From Psychrobacter sp. P11F6 (GTDB lineage Bacteria > Pseudomonadota > Gammaproteobacteria > Pseudomonadales > Moraxellaceae), in the NCBI RefSeq assembly GCF_001435295.1, contig NZ_CM003594.1:744001-808000 (forward strand): 64,000 nt of DNA, in the 5' to 3' direction. A model generated the notes under the pieces. The model was given only the letters and a program-made list of their open reading frames with translations. It was not told the origin of the DNA and searched no databases. A program made the position numbers and the translations under genes. Shown piece after piece: positions 38,132 through 48,063 of the stretch (position 1 is its first letter; each line of letters opens with the position of its first letter).

Positions 38132-39745
38132 ATGAAAAAAATTAGGCTTGGGATTCTCATCGAAGAGGAAGCATTGGCATGGTATAAGTTCAAACCATTA
38201 AAATCTCTCGTCGATGAAGGCAAGGTTGAGGTTTGTATTGCTGTCCAACGGGATAAAAAACAAGCGTCTCACATGTCTCGTCTATCCAAAGTTATTCCTT
38301 CCATTAATCAAACGTTATTTTCTTTTCTTTCTCGAAATAAGAGTAATAGCAAGCGTTATTCTATTCATGACTTGGTGGCTAATGGTACGATGCCCATCGT
38401 AATATCAGTCGCAAATCAGGATAAAATTTATGATGAGATTGAGGATTCAGTGATTGAGAAACTTGAAGCCGCCAATCTAGATTATCTGATCAAATTCGGC
38501 TTTCGAACCTTGGCAGGGAGAGTTCTGAGTGTTTCAAAAAAAGGTATTCTGTTATTTCGTTACGGCGATGAAACCAAACAAGGACGCGGATCAGCATTGT
38601 ATTGGCAGTTTGCTGAACAATGGGAGAATAGCGTAGTCACGCTACATCTATTAAATGAGCGTCTTAATGGTGATAAAGTCGTTGGGAGAGGGTATGGCTC
38701 TTTATTTTACTGGGACTATAATTTAACCGAGCATAAATTAAATGGTGTCACAGCATCGATATTGTATTGGTATTTCCATAAAAATAAAATTGGCGTTAAA
38801 GATGGAGATTCGACGAATTTAATGCTTGACGATGCAATTTATGAAGAACTCCAGCAACTGACTGCCATACGGCATTTGATGGGTTTTTTTAAAAACTATA
38901 CGATAAAGACTTTCTATAAGAGTCTTTATCACAATAACTGGAGTATTTTGATTGGTTCTATTGATCAGTCGATGCAAACATACACTGAGCTATTGCCTGA
39001 AAAAGGATGTTTTTGGGCTGACCCTTTTTATATTGAGCGAGATTCAAGGCGTTATATATTTTTTGAGAGCTTAAATTATAAAGAAGGTGTCGGCCGCATA
39101 GAGTGGGTGGAGCTGGATGAGCACCATCAAGTTATCAATTCTGGACCAGTCGATTTAGGTATTAGCTCTCATTTAAGCTTTCCTAATGTATTCGAGCATG
39201 AAAACGCTGTATATATGATTCCAGAAGCCGCCAAGACCAATTGTATTAACCTATTAAAAGCGACGGATTTTCCGCAGAAGTGGGAAAAAGTTCATGAGTT
39301 GGTGTCTGGGGTTCAGGCAGCAGATAGTGCCGTTATTGAGCACAATGGCTTATGGTATCTTTTTACCACGCATGGTTCAATTTCAGTTCTTACGATGGAT
39401 TTAGAATTGCATATTTATACGTCTGATAAGTTGGAGTCAGATAACTGGACCATTCATCCCTCTGCGCCTTTAAAAATTGACGTGCGTGGGTCACGATTAG
39501 CAGGTGCACTATTTAAGAGAGATGGTCAGCTGTTTCGTACGGCTCAAGATGGCACTATTAGGTATGGGCGTAGAGTGGCTTTGTATCTGGTAGAAGAGTT
39601 GACACCGACATCTTACAAAGAAACCTTTGTGCGTTATATCGAACCCAATTGGGAAAACGAGATCGATCGTCTCCATACCTATAACGTATATGATCAAACT
39701 GTCGTACTTGATGTTTCAAGAGATAAATTGCGCTTTACCGTATAA
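38132..39745 (+). CDS. Formyltransferase-like domain fused to a GIPC-transferase-type beta-propeller domain
   Basis: A 537-residue protein with two parts. The first ~215 residues look like a formyltransferase-type fold (KKIRLGILIEEEAL start, then the LDYLIKFGFRTLAG segment and KKGILLFRYGDETKQGRG). In catalytic formyltransferases that last place holds an Asn and His; here it reads LLFRYGD, so these are replaced. The second part (about 270-520) resembles the propeller domain of glucosamine inositolphosphorylceramide transferases and bacterial relatives, with WADPFYIE, RRYIFFESL and SHLSFPNVFEHENAVYMIPEA. Such proteins often go with surface-glycan synthesis, but no glycan gene is adjacent, so no function is claimed. 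AAGG (38120-38123) favours the ATG at 38132 over the longer frame from 38087. Confidence 0.7.
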   Translation: MKKIRLGILIEEEALAWYKFKPLKSLVDEGKVEVCIAVQRDKKQASHMSRLSKVIPSINQTLFSFLSRNKSNSKRYSIHDLVANGTMPIVISVANQDKIYDEIEDSVIEKLEAANLDYLIKFGFRTLAGRVLSVSKKGILLFRYGDETKQGRGSALYWQFAEQWENSVVTLHLLNERLNGDKVVGRGYGSLFYWDYNLTEHKLNGVTASILYWYFHKNKIGVKDGDSTNLMLDDAIYEELQQLTAIRHLMGFFKNYTIKTFYKSLYHNNWSILIGSIDQSMQTYTELLPEKGCFWADPFYIERDSRRYIFFESLNYKEGVGRIEWVELDEHHQVINSGPVDLGISSHLSFPNVFEHENAVYMIPEAAKTNCINLLKATDFPQKWEKVHELVSGVQAADSAVIEHNGLWYLFTTHGSISVLTMDLELHIYTSDKLESDNWTIHPSAPLKIDVRGSRLAGALFKRDGQLFRTAQDGTIRYGRRVALYLVEELTPTSYKETFVRYIEPNWENEIDRLHTYNVYDQTVVLDVSRDKLRFTV

Positions 39746-39789
39746 TCATTGAGAGGTTTTACGGCAACTAGTGATAATATTTTTTCGAA

Positions 39790-39823
39790 AAACCCCGATA
39801 GGCTCAGCATATCGGGGTTTATT
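39790..39823. terminator. Terminator between the propeller protein and yaaA
   Basis: An 11-bp perfect stem, AAACCCCGATA/TATCGGGGTTT, with a 9-base loop lies between two convergent genes. A-runs and T-runs flank it on both sides. Confidence 0.85.
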
Positions 39824-39846
39824 TATACAAATTAGATTTTTTTAAA

Positions 39847-40647
39847 CTACTGACTGGCTGCATCCCGTCTAAACGTCCACGTTTTATCATCAGAAGCCTC
39901 TTCACAGTAATAATATCCCGTCAAATCAAATTGCTTTAGCTGCTCAGTATTGGTCAGCTTATTATCAGCAGCATACTTCACCATCAGTCCACGTGCTTTT
40001 TTGGCATAGAAGCTAATCACTTTGTATTGACCATTCTTTTCATCTTCAAATCGTGGCGTGATAACTTCCGCATTCAGCGCTTTCTTCTTGACCACTTTGA
40101 AATATTCATTTGACGCCAGATTAATCAAAATATTATCATCACTATCTGCCATACGTGCATTAATAATGGCAGTTACTTTCTCGCCCCAAAACTCATAAAG
40201 GTTATCACCACGTTCATTTTTCAGTTTGGTACCCATCTCTAAACGATAGGGTTGAATTAAATCGAGCGGTTTCAGTACGCCATATAATCCAGACAAGATA
40301 CCCAGGTGCTTATTGACGTAAATGGCGGTGTCTTTATCCATGTGATACATATCAAGTCCAGTATAAACATCGCCATCGAATAAATAACCTGCAGGTTTGG
40401 CATTGTCTAAAGTAAAGGGCTTATCGTTGCTCCAACGCCACTCTTGATTGCGCTTGGCATTGAGCTGTGCCAAATCATCAGATATGCTCATCAGTTCTTG
40501 TAAATCAATCGGTTCTTTTGATTTTAAGTTTTTCATCAATGCTTGCGCATGTTTGATGAGCTCTGGTTGACTATAATATTTGTCTAAGTTCACTGGCACC
40601 GCATCTTTCTCATTTAAAGATTTGGCAGGGGAAAGTAAAAAATACAT
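39847..40647 (-). CDS. yaaA: Peroxide stress protein YaaA (DUF328)
   Basis: YaaA lowers free intracellular iron during peroxide stress in E. coli and binds DNA. The family pattern is clear: MYFLLSPAKSLNE start, LMSISDDLAQLNAKRNQEW, ALYLFDGDVYTGLD-like segment (here PAGYLFDGDVYTGLDMY), and GLYGVLKPLDLIQPYRLEMGTKL. The 266-residue length is normal. AAGGA at 40654-40658 touches an ATG at 40653 but is 6 bases from the ATG at 40647, which is chosen. The region upstream shows no OxyR site I can identify by eye. Confidence 0.94.
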   Translation of the reverse strand: MYFLLSPAKSLNEKDAVPVNLDKYYSQPELIKHAQALMKNLKSKEPIDLQELMSISDDLAQLNAKRNQEWRWSNDKPFTLDNAKPAGYLFDGDVYTGLDMYHMDKDTAIYVNKHLGILSGLYGVLKPLDLIQPYRLEMGTKLKNERGDNLYEFWGEKVTAIINARMADSDDNILINLASNEYFKVVKKKALNAEVITPRFEDEKNGQYKVISFYAKKARGLMVKYAADNKLTNTEQLKQFDLTGYYYCEEASDDKTWTFRRDAASQ

Positions 40648-41130
40648 CGTCATTCCTTATTATAGTGAGTCAATGGGTATTCTATTTATGTATCAAGTTT
40701 TCTTATTATACGATATGCAGCATTGTATCTTGACCTACCCGTCGTTATTTCGTGTTTTTTAACGTTATCCTTAAAAAGGACAGATATTTGAGTGATATAA
40801 GCCGATAGCTTGTCAAGTCTAGCGTTTAATTGAAAAGGAAAAATTTTTAATATAACAATAAAAGTTATGCAGATGGTGTAAATGCCTAACTTTTTATTTT
40901 ACTTGTGGGTCATCATTAGGCAATGAAAGTTGGCAGATGATGTCTCTATAATAAAAAGGCATGATGGCAAAGTCGCTATCATTTATTAAATTGATAATCT
41001 TTGGTCGTGATTTTGAACCAACCATGACCAAAGGTTTTTTTGTCCCCTATGCTTTTTAAATGTGCGTTGAGGGTGTTAAAGGTAGTCGTGAGACGTAAGT
41101 ATAGTCATTAGACGTAAGTAAGGAGACGGT
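40648..41130. other. yaaA-pntAA divergent region with a leader hairpin
   Basis: About 480 bases without a gene. A perfect -10 box, TATAAT (40947-40952), faces pntAA. About 45 bases after it lies a terminator-like hairpin (40999-41041), still about 90 bases before the pntAA start codon. No clear -35 was found at the right distance. Confidence 0.5.
40999..41041 (+). terminator. Terminator-like hairpin in the pntAA leader (possible attenuator)
   Basis: A perfect 8-bp stem, CTTTGGTC (40999-41006) with GACCAAAG (41026-41033), has a 19-base loop and is followed by seven T bases. No gene on the plus strand precedes it that would need a terminator (yaaA runs away from it), so it is either an attenuator in the pntAA leader or the end of a small RNA. 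Confidence 0.65.
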
Positions 41131-42297
41131 ATGAAAATCGGTGTAATCAGTGCAGATATCGCGAGCGAGAGCCGTGTAGCGATAACCCCAGACGCAGTCA
41201 AAAAATTGCGTAAGCTTGGGTTTGAAGTCGTCATACAGTCAGGTGCAGGTCAAGCAGCGTACTATGCTGATGAGTTGTATCAGGCTGCAGGTGCCGATAT
41301 TGCCAGCAGCAGCGCCGAGGTAATCACACAGTCTCGAATTATTACCACCGTCAATGACTTACCTGCTGCAGCTATTGAAGGCTTAACGTCAGGTCAGATC
41401 GTCATTGGCATGCTCGACCCATATCGTAATACTCAGCTTGATACTTATGCGACCAAAGGTGTCACTGCCTTTGCGATGGAACTTTTACCTCGTACATTGT
41501 CACGCGCACAGAATATGGATGTACTGTCATCGCAAGCCAACCTTGCTGGTTATAAAGCAGTATTGCTAGCGGCCAATGAATACTCGCGTCCTTTCCCGAT
41601 GTTTATGACCTCAGCTGGTACGGTTAAGCCTGCCAAAGTCGTTATTCTAGGTGTTGGGGTTGCTGGCTTGCAAGCGATTGCGACAGCCAAGCGTTTAGGC
41701 GCAGTGGTAGAAGCCAGTGATTTACGTCCAACCGCTCGCGAGCAAGTGGAGTCACTCGGTGGTAAATGGCTGGATGTTCCAATGAGTGCAGAGGAGGCGG
41801 AAACAGCCAAATCTACAGGTGGCTATGCGTGGACACCATCTGAGCAATATGTCAAAGATCAAGCGGCTGTCGTAGACAAAGCCTTGAGCAATGCGGATAT
41901 CGTCATTACCACAGCGCAGATTCCTGGTCGCAATGCCCCGCGTCTGGTACACGGTGCAACCCTTGCCAAAATGAAAGCAGGTTCCGTGCTAATCGATATG
42001 GCTGCTGGTACTGGTGGTAATGTTGAGGGCAGTGTGCCTAATGAGACCATTACTACAGACAACGGCGTACGTATCGTTGGTGCTGCCAACATCCCATCGA
42101 TGCTCGCCGCGCAGTCTTCAGATTTGTATGCCAACAATTTGGTTAACTTTATCACCACATTAATTGCGCCTGCTAGCGATGACGCGTCAGCAAGTGACGC
42201 ATCAGCTAATTTGGCACTTAAATTAGACATGGAAGACGAGATTCAAGGCGCACTGGCAGTGACACATGACAGTCAGGTACGACTAGCCAAACGCTAA
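41131..42297 (+). CDS. pntAA: NAD(P)+ transhydrogenase subunit alpha part 1 (PntAA)
   Basis: The NAD(H)-binding soluble domain I of the proton-translocating transhydrogenase, which makes NADPH from NADH at the cost of the proton gradient. The protein resembles alanine dehydrogenase: ESRVAITPDAVKKLRKLGFEV at the start, the Rossmann motif GVGVAGLQAIATAKRLGAVVEASD, and the mobile-loop-type ending. The 388-residue length is that of the split alpha 1 subunit, not the fused E. coli PntA. A strong ribosome-binding site (AAGGAGA) precedes the ATG. It is first in a three-gene operon. Confidence 0.96.
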   Translation: MKIGVISADIASESRVAITPDAVKKLRKLGFEVVIQSGAGQAAYYADELYQAAGADIASSSAEVITQSRIITTVNDLPAAAIEGLTSGQIVIGMLDPYRNTQLDTYATKGVTAFAMELLPRTLSRAQNMDVLSSQANLAGYKAVLLAANEYSRPFPMFMTSAGTVKPAKVVILGVGVAGLQAIATAKRLGAVVEASDLRPTAREQVESLGGKWLDVPMSAEEAETAKSTGGYAWTPSEQYVKDQAAVVDKALSNADIVITTAQIPGRNAPRLVHGATLAKMKAGSVLIDMAAGTGGNVEGSVPNETITTDNGVRIVGAANIPSMLAAQSSDLYANNLVNFITTLIAPASDDASASDASANLALKLDMEDEIQGALAVTHDSQVRLAKR

Positions 42298-42356
42298 GTT
42301 TTAACTGCCTTTCACTACACATTTGCCAGTAACGAATAAATTTTTAGGAGGATTAG

Positions 42357-42737
42357 ATGATTGCCACTATTTTAGCGGCAGCGCCAGCTGGTGCGGCCAT
42401 GAGTAGCACCCCATTTGTAGCGATTTTTACCGTATTTGTACTCGCTATTTTTGTCGGATATTACGTCGTTTGGGGCGTCACGCCTGCATTGCACACACCA
42501 TTAATGGCTGTCACCAACGCACTATCGAGTATCGTCATCGTCGGTGCCATGCTACAGACCGTCACTATTGACGGCTCTGTCTTTACACCGACCAGTATCC
42601 TTGGCGCTTTTGCCGTATTCTTAGCCAGTATCAATATCTTCGGTGGCTTTGCCGTGACTGAGCGTATGCTTGCGATGTTTAAACCGAAAGTAAAAAAAGC
42701 ACCAGTAGCAACCACTGATGTTGGAGGTGACGCATGA
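42357..42737 (+). CDS. pntAB: NAD(P)+ transhydrogenase subunit alpha part 2 (PntAB)
   Basis: A small 126-residue membrane subunit that forms part of the proton channel (domain II). Three or four hydrophobic segments ([53 protein letters not shown]) are followed by the [12 protein letters not shown] end typical of this subunit. The [14 protein letters not shown] segment carries conserved channel residues. An AGGAGG ribosome-binding site lies close to the ATG. Its stop overlaps the pntB start by four bases. Confidence 0.95.
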   Translation: MIATILAAAPAGAAMSSTPFVAIFTVFVLAIFVGYYVVWGVTPALHTPLMAVTNALSSIVIVGAMLQTVTIDGSVFTPTSILGAFAVFLASINIFGGFAVTERMLAMFKPKVKKAPVATTDVGGDA

Positions 42738-44134
42738 ATGATTTCTCAGCAATGATTGCGGCAAATGCGGATTGGTTCTATCTGGTCGGCGCTATCCTTT
42801 TCGTTTTAACCTTACGTGGTTTATCCAGCCCTAAGACCGCTATCCGTGGTAACCGCTTTGGTATGGTGGCGATGGCGATTGCGGTCGTCACGACATTCTT
42901 CTTAGCAGAAGGCCCTGTCCTTTGGTTGATTATCGGTGCGATGATTTTGGGTGCTCTCGTCGGCATGTGGAAGGCAAAGACGGTTGCAATGACTCAAATG
43001 CCGGAAACCGTTGCTTTAATGCATTCCTTTGTCGGTTTAGCTGCGGTCGCCATTGCATTGGCAACGGTACTGCATACGGAACAACAGCATGGCGCGGTTG
43101 CGCGAGTTGAGCTGTTTATTGGTTGTTTCATCGGTGCGATTACCTTTTCAGCCTCGGTCTTTGCCTTTGGTAAATTGGCAGCGAAAAGCTGGGCGAAGAC
43201 ACTGGTCGGCGGCTGGGTAAAACCTGTCCAAGCGCTACTATTCATTGCGATGATTGCTTTCGGTGGCGTGTATTTCGTCACTGACTCATTACCAGCGTTT
43301 TATGCGATGGCAGTGATTGCCGTGATATTTGGTTGGATGTGGATTGCGCCGATCGGTGGCGGTGATATGCCAGTGGTTGTCTCGCTATTGAACTCGTTCT
43401 CAGGTTGGGCAGCGGCAGGAATTGGTTTCACCCTCGGCAACTCGATGCTCATTATCGCAGGGTCGCTCGTCGGTTCATCAGGCGCGATTTTATCTTATAT
43501 CATGTGTAAAGCCATGAACCGCTCATTACTCAACGTCTTATTTGGCGGTATGGGTACAGGAGCTGTGGCAGCAGGCGCTGATGATGGCGCACCGAAGAAC
43601 TATAAGGCAGGATCAGCAGAAGATGCCGGCTTCTTGATGGCCAATGCCAGTAGTGTGGTTATTGTTCCGGGTTACGGCATGGCGCAAGGTCGTGCACAGA
43701 ACGCGGTTAAAGAGTTGTATGAGTTGCTAAAAGAAGAAGGCGTGAATGTACGCTTTGCGATTCATCCAGTCGCTGGTCGTATGCCAGGTCACATGAACGT
43801 ACTGTTGGCTGAAGCGGACGTACCTTATGATGATATTTTAGAGATGGATGAGATCAACTCAGACTTCGCGAGTACGGATGTGGTCTTGGTTATCGGTGCA
43901 AATGATGTGGTCAACCCCTCTGCAAAAGATGATCCATCGTCGCCAATCTTTGGTATGCCGATTCTAGAAGTCACTAAAGCCCAAACGGTCATGGTCATCA
44001 AGCGCTCAATGAATACCGGTTATGCAGGGCTTGATAATAGTCTGTTCTACATGGATAAAACCATGATGATCTTTGGCGATGCGAAGAAGATGGTTGAAGA
44101 GATGGTTCGCAGTATTAACGGCGCTGGTCATTAA
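42734..44134 (+). CDS. pntB: NAD(P)+ transhydrogenase subunit beta (PntB)
   Basis: A 466-residue subunit with an N-terminal membrane half (about nine hydrophobic segments) and a C-terminal NADP(H)-binding domain III. Domain III is clear from [61 protein letters not shown] and NTGYAGLDN. The four-base ATGA overlap with pntAB suggests coupled translation, which fits the need for equal subunits. A terminator follows about 50 bases later. Confidence 0.97.
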   Translation: MNDFSAMIAANADWFYLVGAILFVLTLRGLSSPKTAIRGNRFGMVAMAIAVVTTFFLAEGPVLWLIIGAMILGALVGMWKAKTVAMTQMPETVALMHSFVGLAAVAIALATVLHTEQQHGAVARVELFIGCFIGAITFSASVFAFGKLAAKSWAKTLVGGWVKPVQALLFIAMIAFGGVYFVTDSLPAFYAMAVIAVIFGWMWIAPIGGGDMPVVVSLLNSFSGWAAAGIGFTLGNSMLIIAGSLVGSSGAILSYIMCKAMNRSLLNVLFGGMGTGAVAAGADDGAPKNYKAGSAEDAGFLMANASSVVIVPGYGMAQGRAQNAVKELYELLKEEGVNVRFAIHPVAGRMPGHMNVLLAEADVPYDDILEMDEINSDFASTDVVLVIGANDVVNPSAKDDPSSPIFGMPILEVTKAQTVMVIKRSMNTGYAGLDNSLFYMDKTMMIFGDAKKMVEEMVRSINGAGH

Positions 44135-44183
44135 TCTCTAATATAAGAGGCTTAATCTAAGTTATAAGCGTACATTTTCAAAT

Positions 44184-44210
44184 AAAAAAGTCACTGAGGT
44201 GGCTTTTTTT
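44184..44210 (+). terminator. Intrinsic terminator after pntB
   Basis: A stem of AAAAAAGTCAC with GTGGCTTTTTTT (one wobble pair) is followed by a T-tract. The GC core is short, so its strength is moderate. Confidence 0.75.
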
Positions 44211-44302
44211 GCGTTAAAGTGTGCGGCATTTATGGCCGAGATGGCATTACCGAATATTATCGCCAATGATAACTATAATGAAATAAAATTAGAGAGTTTT
44301 TT

Positions 44303-44866
44303 ATGAATATGTTACTGCGTTTTTTTATTATGGTCAGTTTGCTCAAGCAACAGCTCAAGCAGCAATCGACGAGTGAGACAATTAGTATAGAGTCATTGAT
44401 GGCACCCACTGTTCGCCATTATCGAGTGTTGCTGCATGATATGGGCTTTCGGAATCATCTGCCTAATTATCGTTATCTGTCTTTTATTGAGCTAAACGTT
44501 ACTCGCTGGCTGATGGCTTGCTGTCATCAAAAAGGTATTAAGCCATTAAATTGGGTTATCGCCATGCAAGAAATGGTTTATCTGAAAGAAATTAAATTTT
44601 TAGATAAAATGACGGTGATTAGCACGCTTGTTGGCTGGGATAAAAAATACGTTTATTTTGAAACACGCTTTTTTGTAAAAAACCAGCTGATGGGCGTTGG
44701 TATGACTAAGTTTGTATTGACCAATAAAAAAGGCAAATGTGCGCCAGAGATATTGGATATGATAGGCGAGCGGTTGAATGAGGTCATTGATTCTTGGAAT
44801 CAGCATCAAGTGGCGATTAAATCTGCCAAATCTGCTGAAACGAGTAAAACGACAAGTGCTGTATAA
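44303..44866 (+). CDS. Thioesterase family (hot-dog fold) protein
   Basis: A 187-residue protein of the acyl-CoA thioesterase-like group related to THEM6 and 4HBT enzymes. The NHLPNYRYLSFIELNVTRWLMAC segment resembles the conserved MNxxKYxxxxExGR-type helix region, followed by EMVYLKEIKFLDKMTVISTLVGWDKKYVYFETRFF, a typical hot-dog strand block. An N-terminal hydrophobic run (MLLRFFIMVSLL) may be a membrane anchor. The substrate is unknown. It stands alone between the pnt operon and iscX. Confidence 0.78.
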   Translation: MNMLLRFFIMVSLLKQQLKQQSTSETISIESLMAPTVRHYRVLLHDMGFRNHLPNYRYLSFIELNVTRWLMACCHQKGIKPLNWVIAMQEMVYLKEIKFLDKMTVISTLVGWDKKYVYFETRFFVKNQLMGVGMTKFVLTNKKGKCAPEILDMIGERLNEVIDSWNQHQVAIKSAKSAETSKTTSAV

Positions 44867-44996
44867 CGAACTTCTCTATAATCAGCAGGCGAATTTTGGT
44901 AGGATAGCGGTTATTAAGTTGCCAATCAAATCACCAGTCAAATTGCCCACTGATTTGATGACATGTATAAAAATGATTAAAAGTTAAGGAGCCATC

Positions 44997-45206
44997 ATGA
45001 CCCCGCAAAAATTAAAATGGACAGACAGCTTAGATATCGCTATTGAGCTGTATGAGAAGTTTCCAGAGACCGATCCGCAGTACATCCGTTTTACTGATTT
45101 ACATCGCTGGGTGACTGAGCTTGAAGGTTTTGATGATGATCCACAAAAATCAAACGAAGGTATCTTGGAAGCCATTCAGATGAATTGGATTGATGAAGCA
45201 GATTAG
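44997..45206 (+). CDS. iscX: Fe-S cluster assembly protein IscX
   Basis: A 69-residue acidic helical protein that binds iron and IscS and tunes Fe-S cluster assembly. The sequence [33 protein letters not shown] and the [13 protein letters not shown] end match IscX (YfhJ) closely. A good ribosome-binding site (AAGGAG) precedes the ATG. In many relatives it ends the isc operon; here no other isc gene is next to it. Confidence 0.95.
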   Translation: MTPQKLKWTDSLDIAIELYEKFPETDPQYIRFTDLHRWVTELEGFDDDPQKSNEGILEAIQMNWIDEAD

Positions 45207-45280
45207 ATTTATATCCTGAAGCGCTATTTTTAATACCATCTCAAATAGAAAACTGAATAAATATATAGGACTTACAGATC

Positions 45281-45781
45281 ATGACGTCACAAATTAAAGA
45301 GTTGCCTGAAGCAATAACTTGTCAAGGTATTAGCGTTCGTACGACCAATAACGCTGAGATTAGCGAAGACACGGCGAAACTGGGTCGTTTATGGCAAAAG
45401 TTTTACCAAAACCATGCCAGTGATCTGCCTAAAGGCGAAGACATTTATGGTGTCTATCATAACTATGAGAGCGATGATTTGGTCGGCGCTTTTGACGTGG
45501 TTGCCAGTTGGAAAGTAGCCAGTGAGCAAGAGCCATCAGACAGTGAAAATATGTCTAAGGCTGCAAACCTAGTAACAGTAGATATTCCTGCAGGAAAGTA
45601 TATAGTATTCTCTGAGCAGGGTAGAATGCCATACACGGTGATGAATGCTTGGGAAAAGGCTTGGACCTATTTTAATGATCGCAGCTGTGAACATACCCGA
45701 ACTTTTGATGTCGATTTTGAGCATTATATCGGTGGTAATCTAGAGTATGGTCAAGTTGATCTCTATATTGGTATTGAGTAA
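45281..45781 (+). CDS. GyrI-like/effector-binding domain protein
   Basis: A 166-residue protein built as a single GyrI-like (AraC effector-binding) domain, with ITCQGISVRTTNN near the start, LGRLWQKFY, YGVYHNYESDDLVGAFDVVASW, VDIPAGKYIVFSEQGRMPYTVMNAWEKAW and YIGGNLEYGQVDLYIGIE at the end. No DNA-binding domain is attached, so it is probably a small-molecule binding protein rather than a regulator. The ligand is unknown. Confidence 0.85.
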   Translation: MTSQIKELPEAITCQGISVRTTNNAEISEDTAKLGRLWQKFYQNHASDLPKGEDIYGVYHNYESDDLVGAFDVVASWKVASEQEPSDSENMSKAANLVTVDIPAGKYIVFSEQGRMPYTVMNAWEKAWTYFNDRSCEHTRTFDVDFEHYIGGNLEYGQVDLYIGIE

Positions 45782-45811
45782 AATTAGTATTGAATAAATC
45801 AGTCAAAACAA

Positions 45812-45853
45812 AAAAAAGCGCCAAATCTAATTAAGATTTGGCGCTTTTTTTTG
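45812..45853. terminator. Bidirectional intrinsic terminator
   Basis: A perfect stem (AGCGCCAAATCT with its complement) on a small AATTA loop is flanked by A- and T-runs on both sides. It lies between the convergent GyrI-like gene and dapE. Confidence 0.95.
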
Positions 45854-45870
45854 CTTACTTCAACGAATGA

Positions 45871-47085
45871 TTAATTTAGTAGTAAGTTCTCTAAAATCCC
45901 TTCATAAATCTGCGCAAGCTTGCCTAGGTCATCGACTTCTACCTTTTCGTCAACTTGATGGATGGTCGCATTTCTTACGCCAAGTTCAACGACTTGTGCA
46001 CCCGTTGGTGCAATAAAGCGTCCATCAGAAGTACCACCTGATGTAGATAGTGTCGTGTCAGTATCGGTTACCTTTTTGATGGCTTTTTGACAGGCAGAAA
46101 CCAACTTACCTTCAGGAGTCAAAAACGGCTGACCAGATAATTTCCAATGGATATCATAACTGGCCTTACTATTAGTAAAGTATTTGTCAAAGATAGCGTG
46201 CGTTTTTGCTTTTAGCTCATCTTCAGTCGTTTCCGTAGAAAAGCGGAAATTGAAGATAACTTTTAACGTCTCAGGAATGACGTTGGTGGCACCTGTACCG
46301 CTATTGATATTAGAGATTTGCAGTGAAGTCGCAGGGAAGTAGTCATTGCCACTATCCCAAGTAGCGGCAGTCAGTTCTGCCAAAGCTATCATCGTTGCAT
46401 GAATAGGGTTGCAAGCTAAATGAGGATAAGCCACATGACCTTGCTTACCAGTAACGGTAAGCTCTGCACCCAATGAGCCACGACGACCATTTTTAATGAT
46501 ATCGCCTAGCGTATCGGTACTTGATGGTTCGCCAACCAAGCAATAGGTGATCTTTTCTTGACGCCCTTCCAAGGTTTCAATGACTTTGACTGTACCATTG
46601 ATTGACGGGCCTTCTTCATCTGAGGTGATTAAAAAAGCAATCGAACCATTGTGCTCAGGATAATTAGCGACGAAACGCTCGGCAGCGACGGTAAAAGCCG
46701 CAATCCCCGTTTTCATGTCAGCCGCACCGCGAGCCCATAGGTAACCATCAGCGATGGTCGGGGTAAATGGCGGATACGTCCAATTTTTTTCATCACCCGT
46801 AGGCACGACGTCGGTATGACCAGCAAAACAAATAACTGGATCAGTGGTGCCACGGCGTGCCCATAGATTTTTGACTTCTGCATGTTCGCCGCTTTGATCT
46901 CTATCGCCAAAATACATAAATTCGCAGTCAAATCCAGCTTGTGATAATCGTTTTGACAAGATGTCTTGACAGCCATCATCATCTGGGGTGACGGAGGGAC
47001 GTTCAAGTAGCGCAATACTTAAATCTAGCGTTTGCTGCTGACGGTTTTGTTGTTGATGAATGGTTTGTTTATTAAAGTCCGACAT
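45871..47085 (-). CDS. dapE: Succinyl-diaminopimelate desuccinylase
   Basis: DapE removes succinate from succinyl-diaminopimelate, giving L,L-DAP for lysine and peptidoglycan synthesis, with two zinc ions. M20 peptidase motifs are seen: [24 protein letters not shown], the catalytic [12 protein letters not shown], and [23 protein letters not shown] near the end. The protein is 404 residues, with about 20 Gln-rich residues before the usual start. AAAGG lies 6 bases before the ATG at 47085, so the longer start looks real. Confidence 0.96.
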   Translation of the reverse strand: MSDFNKQTIHQQQNRQQQTLDLSIALLERPSVTPDDDGCQDILSKRLSQAGFDCEFMYFGDRDQSGEHAEVKNLWARRGTTDPVICFAGHTDVVPTGDEKNWTYPPFTPTIADGYLWARGAADMKTGIAAFTVAAERFVANYPEHNGSIAFLITSDEEGPSINGTVKVIETLEGRQEKITYCLVGEPSSTDTLGDIIKNGRRGSLGAELTVTGKQGHVAYPHLACNPIHATMIALAELTAATWDSGNDYFPATSLQISNINSGTGATNVIPETLKVIFNFRFSTETTEDELKAKTHAIFDKYFTNSKASYDIHWKLSGQPFLTPEGKLVSACQKAIKKVTDTDTTLSTSGGTSDGRFIAPTGAQVVELGVRNATIHQVDEKVEVDDLGKLAQIYEGILENLLLN

Positions 47086-47178
47086 GAATAAACCTTTTTA
47101 TTATAAATTAAGATGATAATTTTTTAAAATTGGCAGCCACGATAAAATCAGTCGTTGCTTGTTACTTGCTAATGCGTT

Positions 47179-47934
47179 TTAAATATTGTCTTCAACAAAG
47201 GGGACTAAACCATCGCGGCGCATCCAAGTGGCGATAGAATAACGCTGCCGCTGGGCAATTTGCACTTGATGTTTTAGGTCACTGTCAAATATCACCAATC
47301 TATTGGCGACAGGCATGACGTTATGATGAACGCCATGTTTATCAATGATTTCTAGTGCGCCGCCGTCAGTTGGTTCCCATTCATCATTGAGATAAAACAC
47401 CGCAGAGATAACGCGTTCATCACGCCCAGCTGGATTGTCACTATGCCATTGGTAGCCAAACCCCACCGGATAGCAAACATAATGCGCTTCACTGTGACGA
47501 ATACCAGCAAATAAACTGCGATTAAATAAGCTAGCAAGCGCATTGATACTTTGCAAATAATAAAACCCAGCAAAGAAATTTTCCGTAATCCAGCGGATGC
47601 GATCACCGCGAATATCACTGACACGAATACCAGCCGTCAGCTCTGCATCACGATAGTCAATAAAACCACTCTCTGCTTGCAAGGCTAACAGCGCTTTTGT
47701 TTCAAAGACCTCATCAATAATGATCCAACCATCATCAACGAATATATCCAGTTGTGTATCAGTCAGCTTGTCTTGCCAACTGATATCGAAATCAGACTGT
47801 TGTAATAGGCGCTGAGTCAGTGGTTTTTGGCTTGGGTCGTCGCTATGAGGAAATAATAATGGTGGATTATCTTCTCCTATTGGATGATCAATCACCAACT
47901 TTGTCACATCAAGATTGCTAATAATCTCTGTCAT
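47179..47934 (-). CDS. 2-oxoglutarate/Fe(II)-dependent oxygenase
   Basis: A 251-residue jelly-roll oxygenase. The iron triad is visible as His164 and Asp166 in YQWHSDNPAG and His222 in DLKHQV; Arg231 in QRYSIATWMR would bind 2-oxoglutarate. The core is close to the prolyl-hydroxylase-like group (VISAVFYLNDEWEPTDGGALEI). The substrate is unknown; ribosomal-protein or EF-Tu hydroxylases belong to similar families, but nothing here decides. It is upstream of dapE on the same strand, 93 bases apart. Confidence 0.88.
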   Translation of the reverse strand: MTEIISNLDVTKLVIDHPIGEDNPPLLFPHSDDPSQKPLTQRLLQQSDFDISWQDKLTDTQLDIFVDDGWIIIDEVFETKALLALQAESGFIDYRDAELTAGIRVSDIRGDRIRWITENFFAGFYYLQSINALASLFNRSLFAGIRHSEAHYVCYPVGFGYQWHSDNPAGRDERVISAVFYLNDEWEPTDGGALEIIDKHGVHHNVMPVANRLVIFDSDLKHQVQIAQRQRYSIATWMRRDGLVPFVEDNI

Positions 47935-48063
47935 TTCGTCTCACTATGGTCAGTTAGCTAGCAATACATAGCCAATCAATGCCTTTTTACCAAAACCATC
48001 GTTATCTTTTACTCTGCCTATGCTACCATAGATGTAATTTTTCTTATTTAAACTTTTGAGATT

